This document shows positions 48,522 to 56,675 of a stretch of DNA of 64,000 bases, piece after piece (within the stretch, counting starts at the first letter, position 1; each line of letters begins with the position of its first letter). This DNA is from Desulfofustis glycolicus DSM 9705 (GTDB taxonomy: Bacteria > Desulfobacterota > Desulfobulbia > Desulfobulbales > Desulfocapsaceae), in the NCBI RefSeq assembly GCF_900130015.1, contig NZ_FQXS01000018.1, positions 1-64,000 on the forward strand, read 5' to 3'. A program made the position numbers and the translations under genes. The notes beneath the pieces were generated by a model that searched no databases, was not told the DNA's origin, and was given only the letters and a program-made list of their open reading frames with translations.

Positions 48522-50534
48522 TTACCAGTCGAAGCGGAAACTGTTATCGAGCGGGTCGACCTTGACCGGCCTGACCATGACGCGGTTGCCCGGTTCGGGC
48601 AGCGGCGTCCGGGTGGGGGGCAGATCAATGTCCATCAGGATATCGGTGAGCAGCAGGTTGACCCGCTTCGGTCCTGTTTCGATGACCAGCGCTTCCATGT
48701 AGGTGTCTATATGGTCTTCCAGATATTTCAGGAGCCAGTAGCGATGTCGCTGTTGTTTGACGCTGTTGGCGGCGGCCAGGGTACGGGCGATCACCGAGGT
48801 GAAGTCCTTGCACATTTCTTCGGTAAAACAGACGCTGCGCCGGCGAATCAGGTGGTTGATCTGGTGCTGCATGACCAGGTCGAGCAGCCGTCTGATCGGT
48901 GACGTGACCGTGGTATAGAAACCGACGCCCAGGCCGCTGTGCGGCCTGGCTTCGGTGGTCAGCTCGCTGCGCGGCAGATGTTTGCGTTGCAGTGTGTTGA
49001 GGAACAGGTCGTCGTCGTCGCCCTGCACGAATCGTTTGGTGATTCGGCCTTGCGAACGGAACAGTCCGGGCGCCATGCGATCGGAGACGAAGCGGGCAGC
49101 CTCGGTGTTGGCCAGGATCATCATCTCGGAGATGATGGTGCGCGCCGGAGTGTCGGTCTTTCCCAGCGATACGTGCACCTTGCCCTGGTTGTCGATGTAG
49201 ATGTTGACGTCGGGAAAGGGAAGCAGCAGTGCTCCTGCGGCAAAACGACGCTGGCGCAATTTCTGGCGCAGTATGTTGAAGATGCGCAATTCCGGATCAG
49301 AGTCGATCATCTGGTCGGCATTTTCGTACGTCAGCCGCCGGGCGACCCGGATAATGGAGGGCACGATCTGCACCTTGAGCACTTCTGCCTCCGGCGAGAG
49401 CAGGATCAGGTGCGAAAAGGCCGCCCGCGTCTCGTCCTGGATCAGGCTGCAGACCCCCTGCGACAGGTGTCTCGGCAGCATCGGTACCTGCCCTTCCGGA
49501 AAGTAGAGAGAGGTGCCCCGATTGAGGGCCTCCTGGAAGAGCGGATCGCCGGGCCGGACATAATGGGCGACATCGGAGATATGGACGCCGACCAGGTAAT
49601 TGCCGTTTTGTTCCTGGATGCTGAGCGCATCGTCGAAATCCAGGGTGGTGGCGCCGTCGATGGTGAAGGTGGCCAGATCGGTAAGATCGACGCGGGCCGG
49701 ATCGTTGAACAATGAATCGCTGCCATACTGAAGGATGGCCTCCGCCCGCTGTCGCACCTCGGTACTGAACGAGATGGACAGATTGGCGCGGAGCAGGGGC
49801 AGGTTGACATTGCGTGTCCAGATGCCGGCTTTGACCAGCAGGTGGAACGGATCGTGAGGTTTGTTGAAGCCGGCCTCCTTGAGAATGGACCGGACCAGAT
49901 CGGCCTGGTCGGCATCGGAGCCGTGCAGGTAATAGTTCTGCAGCAGGGTGAGAATTTCGTCCTGCTGTTCGGTGAACGGTGCGGCCGCCTGCTCCAGCCG
50001 GTCGATGCGGCGCAGCAGTTCGGCGCCGTCGAGGATGACAGTTTTTTTCCAGGCCTCTTTTTCCAGCTGATTGCGCAGCTGTTGCACTTTTTCCGGACTG
50101 TGGACCTGAATCCTGCCTTCCCGGTATTTGAAGAACAGCTTGTCCTTGAACACCGAACGGAGAAAGGCGGAGATCCTGTCGTCGTCGGCAACGCGGCCGA
50201 ACATCAGCTCGGTCAGGAAACGCGGGTCGAAGGTGTCCGTGGCCTCCGTGCAGGCCAGTTCCCAGAGCATTTCCAGATCGATGTCCTGCATCAACAGGTG
50301 CCGTTTTTCGGTCGTATCCTGTAGCAGTCTGATCAACGATTCCCGGTCGGAGACGGCCGGCGGCGAAGTCTGTGAACAGTGAACGATACGCGATACCGGC
50401 AGGTTCAGTTCGCGGCCGTTCTGGTTGAGCAGGCGGACGCGTTTGGGTTGGCTTTCGGTGACATAGCCACAGATAAATCTGCCGTTGTCGAGATATTCGA
50501 TGAGTTTGCCGGAACTGATATGTGTGAAAGACAT
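48522..50534 (-). CDS. RNB-domain 3'-5' exoribonuclease (RNase II/R family)
   Basis: Processive exoribonuclease of 670 residues. An N-terminal domain (SGKLIEYLDNGRFICGYV) and a long helical region precede the RNB catalytic core, which has the metal-binding TLDFDDALSI, VGVHISDVAHYV, YFPEGQVPMLP and GLGVGFYTTVTSPIRRLLD motifs. The C-terminal 60 residues may be an S1-like fold. ATG at 50534 has AAGG six bases upstream; the open frame continues to 50888 over the era promoter and is not used. It lacks the basic Lys-rich tail of E. coli RNase R, so the exact subfamily is left open. Confidence 0.88.
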   Translation of the reverse strand: MSFTHISSGKLIEYLDNGRFICGYVTESQPKRVRLLNQNGRELNLPVSRIVHCSQTSPPAVSDRESLIRLLQDTTEKRHLLMQDIDLEMLWELACTEATDTFDPRFLTELMFGRVADDDRISAFLRSVFKDKLFFKYREGRIQVHSPEKVQQLRNQLEKEAWKKTVILDGAELLRRIDRLEQAAAPFTEQQDEILTLLQNYYLHGSDADQADLVRSILKEAGFNKPHDPFHLLVKAGIWTRNVNLPLLRANLSISFSTEVRQRAEAILQYGSDSLFNDPARVDLTDLATFTIDGATTLDFDDALSIQEQNGNYLVGVHISDVAHYVRPGDPLFQEALNRGTSLYFPEGQVPMLPRHLSQGVCSLIQDETRAAFSHLILLSPEAEVLKVQIVPSIIRVARRLTYENADQMIDSDPELRIFNILRQKLRQRRFAAGALLLPFPDVNIYIDNQGKVHVSLGKTDTPARTIISEMMILANTEAARFVSDRMAPGLFRSQGRITKRFVQGDDDDLFLNTLQRKHLPRSELTTEARPHSGLGVGFYTTVTSPIRRLLDLVMQHQINHLIRRRSVCFTEEMCKDFTSVIARTLAAANSVKQQRHRYWLLKYLEDHIDTYMEALVIETGPKRVNLLLTDILMDIDLPPTRTPLPEPGNRVMVRPVKVDPLDNSFRFDW

Positions 50535-50671
50535 GTACGCCTTGATTGTCTGTTGCCGGACGGCGGTACGGCCGTTCGGAGGGCCTGTTGCCGGGATAAT
50601 TGCATTGTCTGGGCCGAAACAGGGCCGATTTTTAGATTCGAACAGAGAAATATAGTGTATTTTTGCCATTT

Positions 50672-50721
50672 CTCCACGGTATAATCTCAGCAAACCGATA
50701 AATTCCACCTCCACGGTATAA
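50672..50721 (+). promoter_or_regulatory. era promoter region with a repeated CTCCACGGTATAA
   Basis: CTCCACGGTATAA occurs at 50672-50684 and again at 50709-50721, 37 bases apart. The first copy provides TATAAT (50679-50684 extended by one T), a good -10 element. The second lies just before the era ATG. The -35 match is weak. Confidence 0.5.
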
Positions 50722-50724
50722 AAT

Positions 50725-51642
50725 ATGGATGCTTTCCCCGCTGAAACGGTGAGTTCCGGGATGGTTGCCCTGGTCGGTCCCCCCAACGCCGGAAAATCGA
50801 CCCTGCTCAACACCATGCTCGGCCAGAAGATCTCCATCGTCACGCCGAAGCCGCAGACCACCAGGAACCGCATTGTCGGGGTTCTCAACGGGCCGGACTA
50901 CCAGATCGTTTTCCTCGATACGCCGGGGTTGCATCGGAGTTCCGGGCTCCTCAACCAGGAGATGGTAAAGATTGCGATGGACAGCCTGAAGGGGATGGAT
51001 GCGGTGTTGTTCATGGTAGATGCATCCCGGCCGCTAACGAAGGCGGACAGGCCCGAGAAAGGCCATCAGTATCTCGATTATTTCAACGAGATTGACTGCC
51101 CGGCCCTGCTGCTGCTCAACAAGATCGATCTGATCGATCGCCGTCAGGTGCTGCCGCTGATCGATTCCTATGCCGCGCTCTATCCGTTCCGGGCGATTAT
51201 GCCGGTTTCAGCACTGCGCGGGGAGGGGGTGCCGGAGATAATCGATCAATTGTTGACGGTGCTGCCCCGCGGCATCCGTTATTTCCCGGAAGACAGCCTG
51301 ACTGATGCCAGTGAGCGGTTCCTTGCCGCAGAGATCATCCGGGAAAAGGTATTTCTGCTGACCGGCCAGGAAATTCCCTATTCTTCGGCGGTGATGATCG
51401 AGTCCTTCAAAGAGGACGACGAACGGAACAGCGTCACCATCCATGCCACCATCTACCTGGAACGTCCTTCGCAGAAACCGATCGTCATCGGCAAAGGGGG
51501 AGCCAAGCTCAAACAGATCGGCATTGCCGCCCGGAAAGACATCGAAGAGCTTATCGGCCGGCACGTGATGCTCAAGCTGTGGATCAAAATCAAGAAACAC
51601 TGGACCCGGGACGAGAGGTTCCTGAAAGAACTCGGGTTTTGA
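50725..51642 (+). CDS. era: GTPase Era
   Basis: Ribosome-assembly GTPase of 305 residues. G1 is GPPNAGKST, G2 lies in PQTTRN, G3 is DTPGLH and G4 is NKID. The C-terminal KH domain (VIGKGGAKLKQIGIAARKDI) binds the 3' end of 16S rRNA. Length is normal. It is divergent from the exoribonuclease gene. The second CTCCACGGTATAA copy ends three bases before its ATG, and the ribosome site is poor. Confidence 0.96.
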   Translation: MDAFPAETVSSGMVALVGPPNAGKSTLLNTMLGQKISIVTPKPQTTRNRIVGVLNGPDYQIVFLDTPGLHRSSGLLNQEMVKIAMDSLKGMDAVLFMVDASRPLTKADRPEKGHQYLDYFNEIDCPALLLLNKIDLIDRRQVLPLIDSYAALYPFRAIMPVSALRGEGVPEIIDQLLTVLPRGIRYFPEDSLTDASERFLAAEIIREKVFLLTGQEIPYSSAVMIESFKEDDERNSVTIHATIYLERPSQKPIVIGKGGAKLKQIGIAARKDIEELIGRHVMLKLWIKIKKHWTRDERFLKELGF

Positions 51643-51663
51643 CGGCGGGTCAAGGACGGCGGA

Positions 51664-52029
51664 CTAAAATTTCTCGACAATTTTGCGGTAATACTCGTCG
51701 TTATGATCGATCCTGGTCGGCCGGTCCCGGCAGCGGTCGATCTTCATCAGCAGTACGTTGAGTTTCTTCATCTGTACCAGCCGTTGATGGGCGTCTTCGG
51801 TCTTGGCGATCAGATCCTCGAGGCGATGCGCTTCCTTGCGCATCTCCACTTCCGGTGGCAGGTAGCCGCTGTTTTTCAGGATTTTGTAAGCCATTTTCAG
51901 ATCGGCAGGGACGAACGGCTCGGTATCCATGGGCAGCGGTCGTCCGTGCCAGCCTTCCGTCCGCAGGGTTCCTTCTTCGATGGCCTGGCTGATCCGCTGT
52001 TCAGCGATAAGGGCAATGGCGTTGTACAT
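51664..52029 (-). CDS. DUF1992 / DnaJ-C28-like protein
   Basis: Protein of 121 residues matching the DnaJ homologue subfamily C member 28 conserved domain: AEQRISQAIEEGTLRTEGWHGRPLP region, then MAYKILKNSGYLPPEVEMRK. There is no J domain. A role is unknown. It is convergent with era and lies eight bases downstream of ctpA on the same strand, so it is probably last in the ftsEX-envC-ctpA unit. Confidence 0.87.
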   Translation of the reverse strand: MYNAIALIAEQRISQAIEEGTLRTEGWHGRPLPMDTEPFVPADLKMAYKILKNSGYLPPEVEMRKEAHRLEDLIAKTEDAHQRLVQMKKLNVLLMKIDRCRDRPTRIDHNDEYYRKIVEKF

Positions 52030-52037
52030 GGGCTGTC

Positions 52038-53369
52038 TTATTCCCTCGTTTGCTGCCGGTTGAAGGAGGCGTAGAGAATCAGGCTCTTCAAAATGTTGTA
52101 GGCCTCGCGCAACTGGTTGTCGTTTTCAACCCGGCTCCGCATCTCGTCGGAAAATTCGGGAGTGTCTTCGGTCGGCTTGTCGCTCTGGTTGAAAAAATGG
52201 TTTTCCAGATCCTCTTCGCGCACTGCCGGTGCCGAAGATTCCCCGGTCTCATCCGTGCTGCCGTTTGCCAGTTCGATGGCGATGTCGGGCAGGATGCCGG
52301 TGGCTTGAATGGAGCGGCCGCTGGGCGTGTAGTAACGGGCGGTGGTCATTCGCAGGCCGGCGCCGTCGGCCAGTGGAACGATGGTCTGTACCGATCCCTT
52401 GCCAAAGGTTTTGCTGCCGACGATAACCCCGCGCTTATGGTCCTGAACGGCGCCGGCGACGATTTCCGATGCACTGGCCGATCCTTCGTTGACGAGGACC
52501 ACCAGCGGGTAGAATGATTCGGTACGTTCGTCGCGATGCGCTTCATAGGTGAGATCGAGTTCCTTATTCCGGCCCCGGGTATAGACGATCAGCCCTTCGG
52601 CGAGAAAGAGGTCGGCGACGTTGACGGCCTGATCGAGCAGCCCGCCGGGGTTATTGCGCAGATCGAGGATCAGGCCGCGCAGGGGCTCGGCTTTTCTCAG
52701 CTCGGCGAGGTGCTCGCGAACCTCCTTGGTGGTATTGCGCTGGAAATTGGAGATGCGCAGATAGCCGAGGCCCGGCTTGATGGCAAAGGAGCGGACCGAC
52801 TGCAGCGGAATAGTATCCCTGCTCAGCGTAAAATCCTTCAGTTCCTGCCAGCCTTCACGGAAAATGGAGATCGTCACTTCGCTGCCTTTCGGGCCGCGCA
52901 GCAGCTTGACCGCATCGAAGGGTGACTTACCCTTGGTAAAATCGCCGTTGATTTTGATGATCTTATCGTTGGCCTTGATGCCCGCCTTGGCGGCCGGTGT
53001 GTCCTCGATCGGGGCGATGACAGTGATGACACCGTCTTTAAGCGTGATCTCGATGCCGATACCGGTAAAGGCGCCGCTCGTCTCTTCCTGAAATTCCCGA
53101 TAATGTTCCGGCTTCAGGTAGGAGGAGTGGGGGTCGAGGGAGAGCAGCAAACCGTCGATGGCCCCTTCGATAACCTCCTTGGTGTCTATCTCTTCGACGT
53201 AGTGTTCCTGCAGGATGCTCAGGATGGCGGCGAAGGTTTCCAGGTGTTGATACGTATCCTGTTGCTGCTTTTCGCTGATTTCAGCTTCGGCGATGGCCGG
53301 TGCCGGGATGGTGAGTAGCAGGGTCAGGAGGAGGAGACGGCAACAGGTGAACAAGCGACGTTGAAACAT
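52038..53369 (-). CDS. ctpA: Carboxy-terminal processing protease (S41 family)
   Basis: Periplasmic serine protease of 443 residues. A signal peptide is followed by a helical prodomain, a PDZ domain (GIGIEITLKDGVITVIAPI, then GIKANDKIIKING), and the S41 core with catalytic Ser in EGSASASEI and Lys in FGKGSVQTI. The C-terminal 60 residues are charged. Such proteases trim lipoproteins and cell-wall hydrolases. It lies 42 bases downstream of envC in the ftsE-ftsX-envC-ctpA order common in proteobacteria. Confidence 0.94.
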   Translation of the reverse strand: MFQRRLFTCCRLLLLTLLLTIPAPAIAEAEISEKQQQDTYQHLETFAAILSILQEHYVEEIDTKEVIEGAIDGLLLSLDPHSSYLKPEHYREFQEETSGAFTGIGIEITLKDGVITVIAPIEDTPAAKAGIKANDKIIKINGDFTKGKSPFDAVKLLRGPKGSEVTISIFREGWQELKDFTLSRDTIPLQSVRSFAIKPGLGYLRISNFQRNTTKEVREHLAELRKAEPLRGLILDLRNNPGGLLDQAVNVADLFLAEGLIVYTRGRNKELDLTYEAHRDERTESFYPLVVLVNEGSASASEIVAGAVQDHKRGVIVGSKTFGKGSVQTIVPLADGAGLRMTTARYYTPSGRSIQATGILPDIAIELANGSTDETGESSAPAVREEDLENHFFNQSDKPTEDTPEFSDEMRSRVENDNQLREAYNILKSLILYASFNRQQTRE

Positions 53370-53411
53370 TATTTTCTGTGGGTTATCGGCGCCCGGGAAC
53401 AGCGCGGCCGC

Positions 53412-54797
53412 CTAAGGTTTTTTCGATATTCGGGATGGGTCGAGCCAGTCTGACGGATCGAGGTTTTTCGAACCGTGCCTGATTTCGAAATAGAGTCCTT
53501 CATTTATTAAGGTTGCGGTCTCGCCCATGATGGCGATTTCCGTTCGTTCATCGACCCGCTGCCCTTTTTCGATCAGGATTCTTTCGACCCGTGAGGTGAT
53601 AGAATAATACTGATAACCGTGATTCACAATAACCGTGTTGCCATAACCGCGGAGATAGCCGGCAAACATGACTTCTCCTTCGTGGATGGCACGAACCATG
53701 GTGCCCGTTGGTGCCTCAATGGCGATGCCGTTGCTCAGCGAGGTGATGCCAAGTCGGTTGGTGCTGTGCTCTTTGAAGCGGGTAATGATCGTGCCGTCGA
53801 CCGGCGGCGGCAGCTTGCCCTTGTTGCGGAGAAAGCTCTGGTCGAGAAAATCTTCTTTTTTCTCGAGAACTTGCAGCGAAGATGAGAGGGACGCGCTGGC
53901 CTGCTGCATTTCCTCGATGGCTTGCTGGTGGAGTTTTTGCTGGGTCCTGATGCGGACCAGCAGGGCTTCCTTCTCCTGCCTGATATCGTCCAGTTTTTCC
54001 CGTTCCCTGGCATTTTGGGCGATAAACTCCTGGAGCAGACCCTCTTCAAGTTCCAGGGTCTCGATGGCAGCCTCCAACTCGTTGATAGTATGGCGGAAGG
54101 TGGCGATCACATCGCGGTCGTACCTGATCAGGGTCTGGAAGGAGTCGTGAAAGCGCATCAACTCGGGCAGGGTTTGGGCAGAGAAGGTAACGTTGATGAA
54201 GCCGATGCTGCCCATCTTGTAGTAGGCCTGAATCCGTTTCATCAGGTGGTCCTGCACCGCCTGTTTCTCGCTGCGGGTTCGCTGCAGTTCCCGTTCCTTG
54301 ACCAGCAGCAGTTCGCGCTGCGCCTTCATTCTTGCTTCCAGTACATCGAGCTTTTCCAGCTGTTCGCCGAGGCGCAGGTCGATATTCTGCAACTCGGCAA
54401 GCAGGTCGCGTTCCTGCTGGCGGGTCCGGGTGATCTGTTCCTGTTGTTTTTTGATCCCTTCCTGGAGGCGCCTGATGTTGATCCGGTAAGTCTTGATTCC
54501 TTTGGCGACCTCTTCTTTCTTTTGCTGGCGCACTTCGGGAGAGTCGGCGGCGCCGGCATCGGTAGCCGGCAGGAGCACGGCGACAAGCAGGACAAAGCCT
54601 GCAGCGGCAAACAGTCTACGCGCGGTGCCTACAAGGGAACCTTGAAAAATTGCCGTTTCGCTCAATCTCGTCGTTGCGCAATCAAATTTTATCCTCGGAA
54701 TATCATGTATATGCCTGCGGTAAAATTCTCTTGCGCGCCTCAATCTTGAGAGAAATCCCAATTTTTTCAAGCTCCCCTCAAGACGTCCCATGACCAT
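53412..54797 (-). CDS. envC: EnvC-like murein hydrolase activator with repeat-derived N-terminus
   Basis: Protein of 461 residues. Codons 1-6 (MVMGRL) follow ftsX by nine bases. About the next 48 codons are dispersed repeat R4 read in frame. Then come a signal-peptide-like segment (AAAGFVLLVAVLLPATDAGA), a long coiled coil (about residues 85-310), and a degenerate LytM domain. The LytM metal ligands are lost: LSNGIAIEA stands where HxGID is expected and YSITSRV where the HxH motif is expected. This fits EnvC-type activators, which switch on amidases rather than cut themselves. No ATG or GTG start lies between the repeat and the signal peptide; a TTG inside the repeat is possible. It is third in ftsE-ftsX-envC-ctpA. 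Confidence 0.87.
   Translation of the reverse strand: MVMGRLEGSLKKLGFLSRLRRAREFYRRHIHDIPRIKFDCATTRLSETAIFQGSLVGTARRLFAAAGFVLLVAVLLPATDAGAADSPEVRQQKKEEVAKGIKTYRINIRRLQEGIKKQQEQITRTRQQERDLLAELQNIDLRLGEQLEKLDVLEARMKAQRELLLVKERELQRTRSEKQAVQDHLMKRIQAYYKMGSIGFINVTFSAQTLPELMRFHDSFQTLIRYDRDVIATFRHTINELEAAIETLELEEGLLQEFIAQNAREREKLDDIRQEKEALLVRIRTQQKLHQQAIEEMQQASASLSSSLQVLEKKEDFLDQSFLRNKGKLPPPVDGTIITRFKEHSTNRLGITSLSNGIAIEAPTGTMVRAIHEGEVMFAGYLRGYGNTVIVNHGYQYYSITSRVERILIEKGQRVDERTEIAIMGETATLINEGLYFEIRHGSKNLDPSDWLDPSRISKKP
54635..54777. repeat. Dispersed palindromic repeat, copy R4, inside envC
   Basis: 143-bp copy of the R2 type, with GGGAACCTTGAAAAAT at one end and GAGCTTGAAAAAATT (inverse) at the other, and the conserved palindromic core. 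It lies between the first six codons of envC and its signal peptide and carries no in-frame stop. Confidence 0.88.
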
Positions 54798-54806
54798 TGT
54801 TCCGGC

Positions 54807-55694
54807 TCAGATGCGCAGGAATTTCTGCATCGAAAGATAACTGCCGACGGTGCACAACAATACGGATATGAAAATGATGGTTGCGACGGTCGGGCCCTGG
54901 AAAAATGAGAATTCGAAAATGGTGAGGATGCCCGGACCGGAAAACCTGAGCTTGATCCAATGAAAGAGTGTGTAGAGCGAGATGATTCCGACCGTTGAGC
55001 CGAGGATACCCTGCAGAACCCCCTCGATCAGAAACGGAGTTCTGATATAGTTGTTGGTGGCGCCGACCAGCCTGAGCAGTTCAAGTTCCGCCTGCCGGCC
55101 GAGGATAGTCAGGCGGATCGTGTAGGAAACCATGAAGACCGTGGTCATGATCAGCAGGCCGCCGCTGAGCAGCACGACGATGGACAGGAGCCGGGTGAAA
55201 TAGTAGAACCGTTCGATCCAGTCCTGGCCGTACTGGACCTTCAGGGTTCCGGGCAAACGGGCGAGATAATCGGAAAACAGTTTGACCTGGCTGAGGCTGC
55301 GCAGGTTCTTCAGCGGTACCACTTCGATGGAGGCCGGCAGGAAGTCACGCGGCATGTCGTCGAGCACATCGCGGTCGTTGCCGAGCTGGTCGGCAAAGCG
55401 CTGATACGCTTCGGCTTTGGAGATAAAACGAATTTGCTCGACCTCGTCAAAGGCGAGAATCTTGCGCCGGAGCTGCTCCTGCATTTCCGGCCCCGGCTCT
55501 TCCTCCAGGTAGACGATGAGCCGCAGGTCGTCGCCGAGCTTGTCGCCGACCCCGAGCATATTCATATAGACCAGATAGAAAAAGGCGAAGATCAATACCG
55601 ACAGGCTGACGGTGAGCAGCGTCATGAACTGGGAAGGCCAGGTTTGCCTGAGGTTTCGGGCGACCTGGCGAAGCACGGCGAGCCAGAAACTCAT
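54807..55694 (-). CDS. ftsX: Cell division protein FtsX
   Basis: Inner-membrane protein of 295 residues with four helices. The first follows SQFMTLLTVSLSVLIFAFFYLV, then a periplasmic loop of about 110 residues with the SKAEAYQRFADQLG helix, then three more helices (VVLLSGGLLIMTTVFMVSYT and two C-terminal). With FtsE it forms an ABC-type complex that signals from the divisome to EnvC across the membrane. It overlaps ftsE by four bases. Confidence 0.95.
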   Translation of the reverse strand: MSFWLAVLRQVARNLRQTWPSQFMTLLTVSLSVLIFAFFYLVYMNMLGVGDKLGDDLRLIVYLEEEPGPEMQEQLRRKILAFDEVEQIRFISKAEAYQRFADQLGNDRDVLDDMPRDFLPASIEVVPLKNLRSLSQVKLFSDYLARLPGTLKVQYGQDWIERFYYFTRLLSIVVLLSGGLLIMTTVFMVSYTIRLTILGRQAELELLRLVGATNNYIRTPFLIEGVLQGILGSTVGIISLYTLFHWIKLRFSGPGILTIFEFSFFQGPTVATIIFISVLLCTVGSYLSMQKFLRI

Positions 55695-56386
55695 TGCGGT
55701 AGTCCCTCTCGGATCAAGTGCAGTTTGCCGCTACGCAACTCCATGATGCGATGCTGGGTGTCGCGGTAAATTGAATCGTCGTGGGTGGCGATTATCACCG
55801 TGGCCCCGGAGTGGTTGCACTTGGTCAGCAGGTCCATGACCCGCCTGGTCGTTGTCGCGTCCAGGTTGCCGGTCGGCTCGTCGACGAGGATCAGGGTCGG
55901 CGAATTGGCTACCGCTCGGGCCAGGGCGACGCGTTGTTGTTCGCCGCGAGACAGCTCGCCGGTGATGGCATCGTGCTTATCGGCCAGGGCCAGCCGGTCG
56001 AGCAGATCTCTGACCCGCTTTTTGATATGTTGCGGCTTTTTGTAAGAGACCTCCATCGAGATGGCGATATTCTCGGCTACGGTACGATCGGTCAGGAGTT
56101 TGAAGTCCTGGTAGGCGACGCCGATCTTCTGGCGCATCCTGGCCAGTGTCTTGCCGCGCAATTTCTGGATATCTCGACCGGCGATCTCGATCAGCCCGTT
56201 GGTCGGAGTTTCCATGTTGCACAGCAGCTTGAGAAAGGTGGTCTTGCCGGCGCCGCTCATGCCGATAAGAAAGAACATCTCCCCCTGGGCGATCGACACG
56301 GACACGTCGGAAAGCGCCCTGATATCGGGTTGATATATTTTGCTCACCTTGATCATTTCGATCATGGCGCCATTGCTTTCGCTCAT
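55691..56386 (-). CDS. ftsE: Cell division ATP-binding protein FtsE
   Basis: ABC ATPase of 231 residues. Walker A is GMSGAGKTT, the signature is ELSRGEQQRVALARA, and Walker B is LILVDEPTGNLD, with the switch His in IATHD. Together with FtsX it drives conformational changes that control cell-wall splitting. It is the first gene of ftsE-ftsX-envC-ctpA-DUF1992. A TTGACA is found upstream on the minus strand. Confidence 0.96.
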   Translation of the reverse strand: MSESNGAMIEMIKVSKIYQPDIRALSDVSVSIAQGEMFFLIGMSGAGKTTFLKLLCNMETPTNGLIEIAGRDIQKLRGKTLARMRQKIGVAYQDFKLLTDRTVAENIAISMEVSYKKPQHIKKRVRDLLDRLALADKHDAITGELSRGEQQRVALARAVANSPTLILVDEPTGNLDATTTRRVMDLLTKCNHSGATVIIATHDDSIYRDTQHRIMELRSGKLHLIREGLPQ

Positions 56387-56449
56387 GGATCACGCACGGG
56401 GAGAAGGGGCAGTTGTCTGTCGGGTCGAATTTCTTTAATAATCTTCTAC

Positions 56450-56478
56450 TATTTAATAGGCTTGGCGGCCGGTGTCAA
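56450..56478 (-). promoter_or_regulatory. Possible promoter of ftsEX operon
   Basis: On the minus strand, perfect TTGACA (56478-56473) is followed after 17 bases by TAAATA (56455-56450). The -10 match is weak, so the call rests mainly on the -35 element and position about 65 bases before ftsE. Confidence 0.45.
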
Positions 56479-56559
56479 TTTTAAAGCGACGCAATGCCTG
56501 GAAAGCACAGCGGCTGCCGCCCGGTCGGCGGGGAGGGGCCGGGGGACAAGACTTTCTGC

Positions 56560-56587
56560 TTGCAACTTGCCCTGTTGGTGTTATTGT
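56560..56587 (+). promoter_or_regulatory. Possible promoter of the ileS-bio run
   Basis: TTGCAA (56560-56565), 16-base spacer, TATTGT (56582-56587). The predicted start near 56594 gives a leader of about 80 bases. No T-box leader features were seen. Confidence 0.45.
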
Positions 56588-56675
56588 ACTTGGTTTCGAA
56601 TAAATTCGGCCACTATTCCAGTGGTTGTCGACCTGCTTGGCGGGTCTTCCGCGAGCGAGGAAAAAGGAGAGAATC

